Of a stretch of 64,000 bases of DNA, positions 49,150 to 61,616 are shown piece after piece; within the stretch, counting starts at the first letter, position 1, and each line of letters opens with the position of its first letter. The notes below the pieces were generated by a model. The model saw only the letters and a program-made list of their open reading frames with translations, was not told the DNA's origin and did not search any database. The translations under genes and the position numbers were made by a program. The stretch comes from Cannabis sativa (lineage: Eukaryota > Streptophyta > Magnoliopsida > Rosales > Cannabaceae), in contig NC_083601.1 in NCBI RefSeq assembly GCF_029168945.1, positions 30,803,660-30,867,659 on the forward strand, written 5' to 3'.

Positions 49150-52100
49150 AATTGCTTTCGTGGAACTGCTGGGGACTGTCAAGAGAACCGGCAGTCCAAG
49201 CCTTAATGGCTTGGGAAAGAAAATATAGACCTGACTGTATTTTCTTAATGGAAACTAAGGTTAATAAGGACAAAATGGGGGGAGTTGCTAAAAAGCTTGG
49301 TTATTCAGGCTTTGCTAGTCATTCTTCCTCGGGGCTTTCTGGAGGTTTATGTATGATGTGGAAAAGTGATGTTAAGCTACAAATTATGAGTGTAGAAAGG
49401 AACATAATTGAAGTCTCAATATGGGATGTCAAGAAGGATGTGACTTGGAATCTTTTTGGAGTATATGGCACGCCTTATGAAAACGAGAAAGATATCTTTT
49501 GGAGGAATCTTGAAGATAGAGTGCTGAATTGTATAAGTCCGTGGATGATTATTGGTGATCTTAATGTAATTGGAGGCGTGGAGGAGAAAAAAGGTGGCTC
49601 GAAGGCAAATTGGAATGATTTTAGATGGCTCTCAGATTTTCTCTTTCGAACAGGAAGCATTGACATCGGTTATAAAGGAGGGAAGTTTACTTGGCAGAAT
49701 AAAAGATTCAATGGAGGTTTAATTAGGGAACGGCTTGACAGAGCAGTTAGTTCCTTAGATTGGATTGGCATTTTCCCAAAAGCATGTGTCACCAATCTTC
49801 CAATTACTTGTTCTGATCATGCTCCTATCATTCTTGACTCAGAGCAAGAGTCTTTCAAAGGCTTCAGACCATTTCGTTTTTATGAAGCTTGGTGTAGGGA
49901 AAGCTCTTGCAGAGATACTATTTTGAGGGCTTGGCGGATCAGTGATCTAGGAGGAGTTTCTAATTATCTCCATAATATTGCCAATACTAGAAGAGAACTG
50001 CAAAGATGGAAGAAGGAGGTTTTTGGCAACTGTGATAAGAACATTCAAAGGATTGAAGCTAGGATTGGGTGGATTCAACAACAAGACTTTTCTCAACACT
50101 TGATCTTTGAAGAGGAAAGACTCCACATGATGTTACAAGAGGAATACAGAAGACAAGAGAGTATGTGGAGGCAGAAGTCTAGGGAGGTTTGGCTGAAACT
50201 AGGTGATCGAAACTCAAAGTTCTTCCATTCGTCCACTATGATTCGAAGAAGAAGAAACTACATTTGGGCTCTTCAGGATAGCCATGGGACTTACTGGGAA
50301 GACAAGAGTCGTATCTCAGGTATAATAAATGATTATTTCAAAAACTTGTTCACTTCTGATTTACCTGAGATTCCTGAGTCTTTAGATGGGTTATTTGAGG
50401 AATCTATAAATTTGGAGACTAATCTTCAATTCAGTTTTATTCCTTCGATGGAAGAAGTTAGAAGAACGGTTTTCATGCTACATCATCTTAAATCCCCAGG
50501 CCCGGATGGATATTCGGGATGTTTCTTTCGTCAATACTGGGATGTGGTAGGAGATTCGGTTTATTCTGCGATCAAGGAATTCTTTTGTTCTGGAGAATTG
50601 AATCATAATCTGAATTACACCTATATATGTCTCATTCCTAAAATTGACAATCCGGTGAAGGTGGAACAGTTTCGACCAATTAGTCTTTGCAATTTTATTT
50701 ACAAGATTATTGCAAAGATTCTAGCTAATCGGTTAAGCCCCCTCATGGAAAATTTGATTACCCCTTTGCAATCTGGTTTCATCCCAGGTAGATGGATTGT
50801 TGAATCTTCCATCCTTACTCAAGAATTAGTTCATAAGATTAGGAAGAAAAAAGGCAAAGGAGGGCTTATGGCTATTAAACTAGATATGCACAAAGCATAT
50901 GATCGGATGGAATGGTCTTTTCTTCACAGAGTTTTAAGAGCAAACGACTTCAATGAAAAAAGTTGCAAACTCCTCATGTCCTGTGTGTCGACAATGTCTT
51001 ATTCGGTCTTAATAAATGGCAGTCCTTCCAAGAAATTTACTCTTCAAAGGGGATTAAGACAAGGGGATCCTTTGTCTCCTTTTCTCTTTCTTCTCTGTCA
51101 AGAGGTGATGTCGAGGTTAATTCTCAAAGCAGAACAGAGGGGAGAAATTCATGGTATTCAGATAGCAAGGTCTGCTCCCTCCATTTCCCATCTCATGTTC
51201 GCTGATGATACAATCTTATTTATGAGGGCAAATGAGAGGGAAGCTATGAATATTATGAAGATTTTATCGCTGTATGAAAGTTGGTCGGGTCAGTTATGCA
51301 GTAAATTTAAATCAAGTGTTCTGTTTTCAAGCAACTTGATACAGTCCAGGAGGGAGTCTTTACTGAATGTTCTCAAGGTTAGTCAAAGCTCGGGTGAGGA
51401 ACTACATCTTGGCAACCCTTTTGTGTTCAAAAGACGGAAAAAAAGAAGTATATGACTATTTACGAGAAAAGATGAAACAAAGATTGGAAGGTTGGAAGAT
51501 GAAATTGCTTTCTTTTGCTGGTAGAACAACCTTAATTAAATCAATGGTGGCATCAATGCCTATCTATGCTATGTCTACAAACAGAATACCACTTGCCACA
51601 TGCCGTTCAATGGATGCTTTAGCAAGAAAATTCTGGTGGATCGGGAATGTTGAGAAGGACAGGTTCATGGCGCTGAAATCCTGGGATAGCATTTGTCAAC
51701 CTAAGAGGTCAGGAGGATTGGGGTTTAGAAGATTTGAAGATATGAATCGAGCTCTCATGGCTAAGCTTGCCTGGAGTGTCGCAAATAAGGATGAGAAGCC
51801 TTGGGTGGAATGCTTTCTCAAGAAATACTGCAAAAACCAGAATTTTTGGGTTGTGCAGGAGAAAAATTTTGATTCTTTCACCTGGAAAGGCATTCTTGAT
51901 TGCCGAGATTTAATTGTAAAGGGGTCATGTTCTTTAATAGCTAATGGTCAGAGCATCGATGTTTGGAATCAACCTTGGATACCATGGTTGAAGGGTGGAG
52001 AATTCAAGTCAGTCATGGAAACTTTCAGATCAGATAACAATGCTATTTCTCTAGTTTCTGATCTTTTGGTGGGGAGCGAGTGGAATGAAGATTTAGTGAT

Positions 52101-53223
52101 TCGAATTTTTGGAGAAAATTTTGGAAGGAAAGTCTTGAAGATCACTAGACTTCCTTCGACATCCGATGATAGCATCATATGGAGGAATAATAACAAAGGG
52201 GAATTCTCGGTAAAAGGAGCTTATTTGTTGGATCAAGAGCAGCGTTTTAAGGAGCCCCGTGACATCTGGAAATGGATTTGGAATCCAGAAATTCATCCTC
52301 GGTTGGCCCTTATGCTTTGGCGATCAGTTAATGAATGTATTCCTACAAAAGCAAAGTTGCCTTTCGTTGATGATAAAACCTGCGATTTGTGTGATGATGG
52401 TATGGATACTTGTTTGCATCTCTTTAAGGATTGTCCGATGGCGCGGGCTCTCTGGTTCGCAAATCCTTTTTCTTTCAAAGTGGAGGAGTTCCCTGGTAAT
52501 GACATGATGAGTTTTTTGGAAAATCTCATTGGAAGCCTCCCAGTCAAGCTAAAAATTCAGACCCTTATTAGTGCGGCTTGCATATTCTCTGAAATTTGGT
52601 ATGCAAGGAATCAACTTAGGGTGGCAGGCAAAATGGTCGCTGTTCAGTGCCTTTTGATGAAAATTCAGAAGATGATTCAGGAACATTTGAGTTGGCAAGA
52701 TACAGGTTCTAATCAGAGAGATTCAACTGTGGGGAATGGAGTTCCTGCGAGTTCCCTAGAGTTTTCTGGTGATATATTCTTTCTCACAGATGCTTCTTGG
52801 GAGAACAATACTGCTGGTTTAGCAGTGGTTCTTGTCGATCGAGGCAGAGAGACTTGGGAAGTGAGATTAAGCAAGAAAGAGGCGGATTCGTCAATGGAGG
52901 CTGAGACTCAAGCGATTTTTAATGCTCTGACTTGGGCTAAGGAAATTGGCCTAGACAATGTTACTATTTTTTCGGATGCACAAGTAGTAGTTAATGCATT
53001 TAACATTCTAAGTTGTCCTCCTGATTGGAGGTTTAAGAGTTTATCTTTGCAAGTCTTAGATTTGGTTAAGTCTTTTGTTAGTTGTAAGTTTGTTTTTATT
53101 AGCAGGACTTTTAATGTGTTTGCTGATTGTTTAGCTAAGAGTGCTAGATCCTCTAGCCAAAATGCTAAATTCTTCCAAGGGGAGGGTTCACCCCATGTTG
53201 GCCCATTTTTTTCTTTCTGTTGA
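49146..53223 (+). pseudogene. LINE ORF2: endonuclease, reverse transcriptase, zf-RVT, RNase H (one frameshift)
   Basis: Starts MKLLSWNCWG, the first motif of the APE-like endonuclease, which also shows FLMETK, IIGDLNVI and SDHAPI. The reverse transcriptase region has FRPISLCNFIYKIIAKILAN, QSGFIPGR, KLDMHKAYDRMEW, RQGDPLSPFLF and the catalytic FADD. After 51444 the frame changes: seven A residues at 51438-51444, where six would keep the frame, lead to an early TGA at about 51453-51455. The other frame continues with [12 protein letters not shown], a zinc-binding region ([19 protein letters not shown]) and an RNase H domain ([37 protein letters not shown]). Coding is otherwise intact to the TGA at 53221-53223. 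The earlier in-frame sequence from 49086 lies inside ORF1 and is not the start. Confidence 0.9.
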
Positions 53224-53240
53224 ATGAACTTTTCACTTTC

Positions 53241-53265
53241 AAAAAAAAAAAAATGAATGAATAGA
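53241..53265. repeat. LINE poly(A) tail and right target-site duplication
   Basis: An A run from 53241 merges into the duplicated AAATGAATGAATAGA (53251-53265). The tail is short, about 10-13 A. Confidence 0.9.
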
Positions 53266-53712
53266 AAATTTATTAATAAAAATAAATATGGATGGATTAT
53301 TTTAGTTGTACAGGAATAAGTTTAAAGAGTTTGTTATGAGATACCACTTTATTGCAGATGTTTGATAAATGAATTAATTATTCTTTCTATTTATTTATAA
53401 AGATTAACTGAATTAATTCAAAAGCCCCTTATTTTAACCATTTTATAGCTAGGGACTTTTGTCCTTATTGAACTGTACATAGAATAACGATACGTAACTT
53501 ATAATTTTGGCGCCAATTGTTTTCTGATTTATAATATTGAAACATTAATTAGAGGCAATAATCCGCAATGAAACCTAGTCACTAAAAGTTTTTTTTTTTT
53601 TTGCTGAATAAAACCTAGCAGTAGTCACTAAAAGTTGATGAACACACAAAATAAAATAATACATACATATATAAATTATAGTGTATGCAGTAGCGGACCT
53701 AACATAAAACTA
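53266..53712. other. Flank between the LINE and the copia derivative
   Basis: A+T-rich, without genes. Near 53687 the sequence CAGTAGCGGACCT resembles the end of a common plant hAT-like repeat. A partly complementary GAGTCCGCCCTT occurs at about 60930-60941, so the copia derivative may sit inside an old hAT-like element. This is weak evidence. Confidence 0.35.
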
Positions 53713-53717
53713 GGGGT

Positions 53718-54233
53718 TGTTAGACATTTATATATATAAACTGAAATGTATATGTTTAAGTATTAAGTGCGGAATTAATCAAACATATATACACTATGAA
53801 TAAGGATCGAAATACCTCCAGCCATTGAATCTTGAGCTTCAAACCCACATAAGCTTTGATCTGCAAAGGAAATTGACTACCATGGGTAATCGGGCTTCCT
53901 CGCTCTCTCAACTCTCTTTAGATGGAATTTGCTGTTATGAACAGAATGAGTGAGGAGCTCGGGGACCGAGACCCTATATTTATAGGTGAGATACTCCATC
54001 AGTATCTGTGCCACATTAATTGTCAGAATATTTTAACAATTAATTCAGGAAATCAAATCAGGTAATAAATATAGAAATCTGACCATATATAGAATATTAC
54101 ATAATTGATTTTGTTCAGATTCAATGAATATAAAATATTCATTTATCAGAAAATCAATTATTTATTTATTTCCTTAAATAGAAAATCATTTCCTTAATTA
54201 GAAAATAATTTCCATAAATAAAATATTCTAATA
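53718..54233 (-). repeat. 3' LTR of the copia derivative
   Basis: In plus orientation it runs from TGTTAGACAT to ATTCTAATA; the terminal CA has drifted to TA in both copies. A minus-strand TATAAATATA box lies at 53975-53984. It is adjacent to a polypurine tract at about 54234-54246. Confidence 0.93.
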
Positions 54234-57200
54234 TTCTCCCACTTGGTCAGCATTTAAACTAAAATATTCAAACCCAACGTTCCTCATTATATAATAAACA
54301 TACGAATCATAGCGACATGTCCTCATTATAAGTCGAGTATTATCTTCCATGTATTACGATATATTTATTATATAACAATGTACTTTATGTGGCAATGTAC
54401 TTAAGTGAATAAACCCTAACCCTTATGTTTATTCAGGTCCTCTTACGATAATTTTCTCAGATGAAATTAAGGTGCACATAAATATGAGAAAATATCGAAA
54501 TTAGAGTTTCATTAAATAATTTTTGGTTGTACAAATAAAAAAAATTGCACATGGGTTAACTGAATCCCATATTTACTTTATGATCCTTGAATTTGTGTTG
54601 CGGCATGCCTTTAGTCAAGGATCTATGCGATCACCCAATTTAGTTTGCGTGATTAATGACCACTTATCACGCCTTTTTATGGCTAAATACTTAATGTCGA
54701 TATGCTAGCTTCGACCAGTACTCTTAGAGTTATTAGCCATAAATATTGTAGCTGAATTTATCGCAAAATTTTCTTAATGGCCTAATGAAACTGTAATTCT
54801 GAACTCTAGGCCTACTATGAAACTCTATAATACATCATACGAGATGTATCCTCAAAACAATAAATGAATCTGACTTCTATAGTGAAATAACAATCAAGAT
54901 TCTCTACAATATAACTTACTGGTAATCTTAAGGACGTAATAAAATATTGATTTACGTTAATAAATACAACCAGTGAAGTATGTTAGAATCTAATTGGTTA
55001 ACTATATTTCCAGATGGTCAATTCATCTTAAAATATGTATGAATATAATTTTTAGTATCTTAAAGATACCTCATCACTTTGTATGAAAAATAAAGTGGTC
55101 TTAACTTTAGTTATTCTGATACTACTTAACGATCCTGAAACAAATGTAATGCAAAGTCTTATTCAGACTCTTAGGCATACATTAGGCTTCTAAAATAGAA
55201 GCAAATGAATGTTCTTAATTTATTCTCACTCCAGATCATTTTTCGAATCTTTGGTTCGAGTTGAATTTATCACACTTAAAGATAAAAGTTATACCAGATG
55301 AATAATACATAATTTTATTTAATCAGAGATGTTGTGGCTACTCTCTAATTAATTAAAAATATATATATTATTTATATTCCTTATCTCAAAATAATAATTT
55401 GAGATATGAATTATTTCAACTTATATAGAAAACTTTTATCATCATTTGCAAGTAACATATTGTCTACGTATAAAACAAATATTACTCCCACTAACCTTCT
55501 GGTATATAATTATTTCCATAATTCTCTTTTCAAACCTAAAGGAAAAGATGATATAATACCAATTTGTGAGATGTTTGTTTTAATCTATAGGTAGACATCT
55601 TAAGCTTGCATATGTTCACCACTATTAGAGAAAAATCTTTATGGCAGCTGTATACCTTCTTCTCTAGTTCACTGTTTGGAATTGATTAATGAATTGAAAC
55701 AAGCAACAAATGCCAAGGTCTATAATAGAATCTTTTATAAAAACAAGTGAGAATGTAAATCTCATTTGTTATTGATTCTTAGTTCAAAATGAACTTCTTA
55801 GCAATGAATATTCTTTTATATCTTTATGTTTCTCAATGTTGCCTAATGAATATTATTGGTGAAAAAACCTATGCTTAATTAATGTTCTCCACCCCATTAG
55901 ACAACTTTACTAAAGATAAACTTTATTGCTATTTAAGATATTCATTTCTTCATTCATGGCATATTGTACTACAACTTCAATTCTTTATCATTCTATAATT
56001 TAATTTGTGTCTCAAATTAATATTGTAGTTGAACTCTTATTGTACAAAATGTAATCACTAGAAAACATTGATCTTACTGTTCTAATAAGTCATCTTAAGG
56101 ATGGACCAACAAACTCTTAAAAGAGCAAATGGTTCAATAACATGTTATTTTAGAAATTGTAAGCAATTACTAAATAACATAACTTATTAGAATTTTACCA
56201 ATGACTTGTATATTATTAATGATTAGTTATGAATTCTCAATAACCATTAATCTTAAGGGATGTTGTGAATCATAATTAATCTAACACTTGAGGTGGAAGT
56301 TTGAGAAAATATGAATGATCTTTCTCGGAAACTAGGTTCCTAGATTGATCACTCCCACTGATCAAGCCAATTCTTAATTCCACAATTCTAGTGTTGTGAG
56401 ATGGATAATAAAATATGTAACCCTTAAACCTTATAGCTTTTCAAATGAAATATGCTCATTTATTGTTTAGGGCTCAGATCTTTTCTTTGACAATTGTACT
56501 CTAACTGTATATGGGTATTTATAAAAATGTGTACATGTCATCAAGTCGGTTTTCAACCTTATCACAACTCAAAATATGTTTGAGAAATAACTTTGGTTAG
56601 AACACGATTCGATATGTACACCCCCATTGAAGAGTATCAATAGACAAAGATTTAGGAAAGATTGGAGTTTGCTATGTAGGCTCCACCCCATGTCCAAAAA
56701 AAATGCTTAGTTTCTTAAATCTGTTACACACTATAATTTGGGTGTACCAAGCATATGTATCGGGCAATGAACCCATGCTTTTAAAGAAACTTTACAAATA
56801 CACTGGGAGTTTATCCATACTCACGAATTTTGATGTAGTATTCTCCATTTTATATTTGATCTCACTATCTTAATATGCAAAATGCACCATTTCTCTACTT
56901 AAGATTTAAATGTCTTTGAAACATATAAATCCATACTTTTGTAGAAAAATTATTTATGTGAGTAATCGTTAAAAAAGGGATGCAAAATTTGAGTCCATGT
57001 CTTCAAAATTAATTGACTTGTATGATTTCTAATATGATAGAATTCTAGTATGCACCGATTTTGACTTGTTGGAATACATATTCTTAATGAAATTCACACA
57101 AGTTCTAAATAAAGTTAGTAAAATCAAGTGTAATGAAGATCCCCACTATTTACTAACATTTATTCTATTTATGGAGATGTTCCATAATTTTTGGTGCTAT

Positions 57201-57814
57201 AATGTAGAAGAATTCTTATTAATAACACATTTCTTATTGTCAGATTGAACTTGCATATCTTTATGAGTGACATCATTTGTAGTAAAGACCTCTAAATGTG
57301 TCTAAATCAAGTTTCAATAGAATCTTGGAACATAAAGATCTTTGCCAATTTTAAAACAAAGCCACTACTATATTGCTTGTTCCTTAAACTTCTAAATGTG
57401 AGAAGTTATCTTGTCTGTGGATAAGATTTGCTCACAGTTACTGACTTTCTTAGGTTTATTTGTAAACCTTGCAAGAAATTATGAATGTGGAATAACAATC
57501 TAAAATAATCCACTATGTGTTAATAATCACATTAACTATATTAGAATGAATTCATACACAATAAATTAAAATTTATTGGTGATAATAAAGTGTGATTTAT
57601 TTTTCTTAATTATACAGTAAAAACTATATATGCTAGATGAAATTATCAGAATAAATTTTGAAAATTTCTACTGTTATGGAAGAAATTTTCTACTAGTATG
57701 GAAGAAATTTATGAATAGTGATGTAATAAAATTACATATATAGTTTTGAGGTTTAAATGAATCATGTTTTTACCAATGAATAAACATGCTTAAATATGAA
57801 ATCTTATTAAACAA

Positions 57815-58610
57815 AAATTGCCTGTGGGCTAAATTTTTAATTTAATAAGATTAGATTTAGATGTAGATTATGATAGATTTACACAATTTATGAAAAACTT
57901 AAAGTTTAATATTTCTATCTTAATGAAAGGTATGAAACACTTAATTATTTATAAATGTTTCAAAATTTTATACTTTATGATAAAATTATTAAATTAAATC
58001 TACATAATTTCATGTGGGATAAATTAAGAGAATTTAATTAACATATTAATCATGTGAATATAATAAAATCCCTGTAGGGTAAGATTATTATGTTCACATA
58101 ATTCATGTCCATTATGTGATCTTAATCCACTTAATATATATAATTTTATATAATTAAGGATGCTGTGGCTACTCCCTAATTATTTAAAATTATGTGGTTC
58201 ACTAGACACCAAAGTATAAACTGAAGATTAAAATTTTACTAAATCCAAAATTGCCTGTGGGCTAAATTTTAAATTTAATAAAATTAGATGAACTTTATGA
58301 TAGATTTAATTAAACAATTAGTTTTGGAAAATGAAGGTTTATTATCTATCTTTAATTAAATTTGTGATAACACTATTAAATTAAATCCTCATAACTCCCT
58401 GTGGGGTAAATTAAGAGAATTTAATTTAACATATTATCCTAATTAATTATACAAATATAATAAAATCCCTGTGGGGTAAAATTATTATACCTATATAATT
58501 AATTACAAGTTATGTCCATTAAGGTGAATTTTAATTAATATATAATTTTATACAAATAAGGATGCTGTGGCTACTCCCTAATTATATAAAATTATATTTT
58601 CACTTTGACA
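57815..58610. repeat. Two tandem ~415-bp blocks inside the copia derivative
   Basis: The series of words TTGCCTGTGGGCTAAATTT, CCTGT(A/G)GGGTAA and GGATGCTGTGGCTACTCCCT occurs from 57818 to 58180 and again from 58247 to 58580. A single related word (GATGTTGTGGCTACTC) lies at about 55327. On the element's own strand these become CCCACAGG-type words. Their role is unknown. Confidence 0.7.
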
Positions 58611-59739
58611 TTAGGTATTGGGCTCTACCTAAAAGTAATTTCGTTATTAACATAGTAGACAATCACTGAGATTAATGCTCCTAGTGTGGTCGTCCGAAGA
58701 TCATTAAAAACCGTTCTAGATATGAGCATTTGTCCCAAATTCATGTTTTCTTATGTCAAACCACAAAATTACTTACATTTTATTCATATTTTATTCATTT
58801 TAGGAAGTTTTATGAATATTTTATGAAGTTTTATGAAACTTAATGTGCTATATAAAATATTCAACCTATCTTAATGTTTGAATATTTCTAAATATATCTA
58901 GCACTATAAAAGGAATTTATGTATAGCATTTAAATCATACAAATCTAAATTAATTGCATTAAACATAAATTTGCCAAATAAATACAAATTAATACAATTA
59001 TTGTATGATAATAAATTAAATGCTTAATTCCATAATATATAATTAATTATGCATTTATGACCATATAATATCTTAAATATTTATACTAATAATTAATTTG
59101 TATAAATAAGGTAATTATACAAATTAGTACAATTAATTATATGGAATGAATTAAATGCAAAATTAAAGACTATACTTAATGGCAGATTTTTCAAATTTTA
59201 TTAATTTAAACAATAAATTACATAAATTTGGTAATAAATAATTAAATGCACAATTATACAAATTGCACAATTATTACATGCCTAAATAAATCATGTAATT
59301 AATTACCATATTAAAACAAATTTCCATTTTCAGTTTATACTAAATAACATATTAATTCTAAATATATGTATTAAATTAAAAATGGAAATTAATGAATGTA
59401 ATTTATTGACTAAATTAACAATAGGAGAATAATTTATATTTCCAAATAAATAAAAAATATATAAAAAAAAAATCGAAATTTTTTTCCCTTTTTTTTTTTT
59501 TTTGAAAAATACACTCCCATAAACAACATGATAAAATTTCCTTAAACTTCCAAAAATCATGAAATCAATTCCAAATGAATCTAAATGCAAAAATTAAGAC
59601 ATTCATATAGATTTTATGCATCGAAAATACATAAAACAAAGACTTTAAAAATCACCAAAATTTTCTGAAAAATAATTTTGAGATTTCTTTGTTTTTTTCA
59701 AAGTGGATTTTCATGCTTAGAACAATCTATATTAATATA

Positions 59740-60130
59740 TGAATGTATTAATACATATACAATATATATATAAATATATATACATATATATACAGAAAAA
59801 TAAAAATACTGTATGTATATATATAAACATGAAATGTATATATGTATATATTTGTATATAGCATTTAGATATATAAATAATATATATATAACATATATAC
59901 GTAATGAAATGAAGAAAATATATATATATGTATATGAATATATATATATGAACTGAATGAATAAACAAGTATATATGTATGAAAATATATATGTATATAT
60001 ATAATTGGGATTGAATGAATATGAATATATAAATATATACACAAACGAAAATAAATATATATATCAACACTGAATTAAAAATATATATATATAAACACTG
60101 TATATACGAGTATATATATATATATATGAA
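59740..60130. repeat. TA/TATG-rich simple sequence in the element leader
   Basis: Nearly uninterrupted TATATATA/TATATATG words just inside the 5' end of the copia derivative. The long Tyr/Ile-rich open frames on its minus strand (59698-60187) are by-products of this composition. Confidence 0.85.
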
Positions 60131-60163
60131 ACTCAAACTAAAATCAAGGCAGAGATAAAAACC

Positions 60164-60175
60164 GCTCTGATACCA
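60164..60175 (-). other. Primer-binding site of the copia derivative
   Basis: TGGTATCAGAGC on the minus strand, complementary to initiator tRNA-Met, two bases inside the 5' LTR. Confidence 0.92.
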
Positions 60176-60177
60176 AC

Positions 60178-60693
60178 TGTTAGACATTTATATATATAAA
60201 CTGAAATGTATATGTTTAAGTATTAAGTGCGGAATTAATCAAACATATATACACTATGAATAAGGATCGAAATACCTCCAGCCATTGAATCTTGAGCTTC
60301 AAACCCACATAAGCTTTGATCTGCAAAGGAAATTGACTACCATGGGTAATCGGGCTTCCTCGCTCTCTCAACTCTCTTTAGATGGAATTTGCTGTTATGA
60401 ACAGAATGAGTGAGGAGCTCGGGGACCGAGACCCTATATTTATAGGTGAGATACTCCATCAGTATCTGTGCCACATTAATTGTCAGAATATTTTAACAAT
60501 TAATTCAGGAAATCAAATCAGGTAATAAATATAGAAATCTGACCATATATAGAATATTACATAATTGATTTTGTTCAGATTCAATGAATATAAAATATTC
60601 ATTTATCAGAAAATCAATTATTTATTTATTTCCTTAAATAGAAAATCATTTCCTTAATTAGAAAATAATTTCCATAAATAAAATATTCTAATA
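60178..60693 (-). repeat. 5' LTR of the copia derivative
   Basis: No difference from 53718-54233 was seen by eye over 516 bp. It is followed on the minus strand, after two bases, by the primer-binding site. Confidence 0.93.
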
Positions 60694-60698
60694 GGGGT

Positions 60699-60970
60699 GA
60701 CATGTGGTTTTTGAAATTTTAATATATATATTTTTTTAATTTACAATTTAGTCTTTTTTTTAAAAAAATTTTTTTACACATACTTTCATTTTGTTAAAAA
60801 ATTATATTTATACTCTTTTTCTTTTGTTGCATTTTTCTTCTTTTATATTTTTTTGTCAATTATTTTTTTATATCATAATTTTTACGTTGATCATCCTTTC
60901 TAATTTTTTCATCCCGCTGAACAAAATTATGAGTCCGCCCTTAATATACGTATGTATATAAGAATTGTAT
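60699..60970. other. Spacer between the copia derivative and the Cassandra array
   Basis: T-rich spacer of less than 300 bp with no gene. Confidence 0.4.
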
Positions 60971-61136
60971 TGTAACATCCCCGTTTCAAGCCTCCATTGG
61001 ATCCTCACACCCACGGAATGAATGACTCTTATACACGAGTACGCCACTCTGGCTACTTCCTGGATTGATGACTGACCCTACAGACCAACACGAGTGTTTC
61101 CAGCATGCTTTGTCCTCACTCGCACGCTTCCTGGGA

Positions 61137-61236
61137 ACACTTCCCAGGAGGTCACCCATCCTGAAATTACTCCCAAGTCAAGCTCGCTTAACTATGGAGT
61201 TCTTTCGAGATGGGCTACCGAAAAATAAGATGCACC
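61137..61236 (-). repeat. 5S-rRNA-derived segment of Cassandra LTR1
   Basis: In plus orientation it contains AGGAGGTCACCCATCCTG, then AAGTCAAGCTCGCTTAACTA followed by TGGAGTTCT. These correspond to the reverse complement of the plant 5S rRNA core: C-box, intermediate element and A-box region. In Cassandra this carries a pol III-type promoter. It is too diverged to be a working 5S rRNA gene. Confidence 0.85.
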
Positions 61237-61616
61237 TTGTTGACATAGGTAGTACTAATCAATCCATTTAAGCTATCTTCAACTGTGTAGTCCCATACTT
61301 ACACAGTCTCAGAATCATCTCACTTGACCTTCCCCAAGCGGTGTGGGATTGCACAACTTACCCGGTATTTCCCCTTACGGATCACGGGACTACTGACTGT
61401 CACAATCAACCCCCTTACGGGGTCCGACGATCTCGTCGAGCACAGTTTCGGCTGGGTCAAGGCTTTGATACCATTTGTAACGTCCCTGTTTCAAGCCTTC
61501 ATTGGGTCCTCACACCCACGGAATGAATGACTCTTATACACGAGTACGCCACTCTGGCTGCTTTCTGGATTGATGACTGACCCTACAAACCAACACGAGT
61601 GTTTCCAGCATGCTTT

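Larger units (their letters stand above)
47011..53250 (+). mobile_element. Full-length L1-type LINE, ~6.24 kb
   Basis: The element is bounded by a perfect 15-bp target-site duplication, with a 150-bp 5' leader starting TGCTTGTACTACTC, ORF1 (47161-49149), ORF2 (49146-53223, one frameshift) and a poly(A) tail directly after an 18-bp 3' leader. All protein domains expected of a plant L1 are present. The only clear lesion is a single-base expansion in a homopolymer, so the copy is young and could be recently inactive or affected by a sequencing error. Confidence 0.95.
53718..60693 (-). mobile_element. Non-autonomous copia derivative with apparently identical LTRs, ~6.98 kb
   Basis: LTRs of 516 bp lie at 53718-54233 and 60178-60693 and read as identical throughout. 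The exact 5-bp duplication GGGGT flanks the element (53713-53717, 60694-60698). The primer-binding site (60164-60175) and a purine tract (AAGTGGGAGAAT on the minus strand, next to 54233) set the minus orientation. The 5.9-kb interior has no long open frame but keeps scars of copia pol: LYVDNMLLAN (reverse transcriptase YVDD box with an Asp changed to Asn) at about 55470-55415, and near 54700-54600 the RNase H end (DIKYLA, then a frameshifted D-P-L-T-K-G-M-P). It must have been copied by proteins supplied in trans. Confidence 0.92.

Noticed and set aside
59698..60187. Tyr/Ile-rich minus-strand frames of 114 and 151 codons
   Set aside because: By-products of TATATA simple sequence in the retrotransposon leader.
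61137..61236. Possible 5S rRNA gene
   Set aside because: Too diverged from plant 5S rRNA and located in a retrotransposon LTR, so annotated as Cassandra sequence.
61065..61530. Short plus-strand frames in the Cassandra units
   Set aside because: Cassandra is non-coding; the frames recur only because the unit repeats and run antisense to the element.
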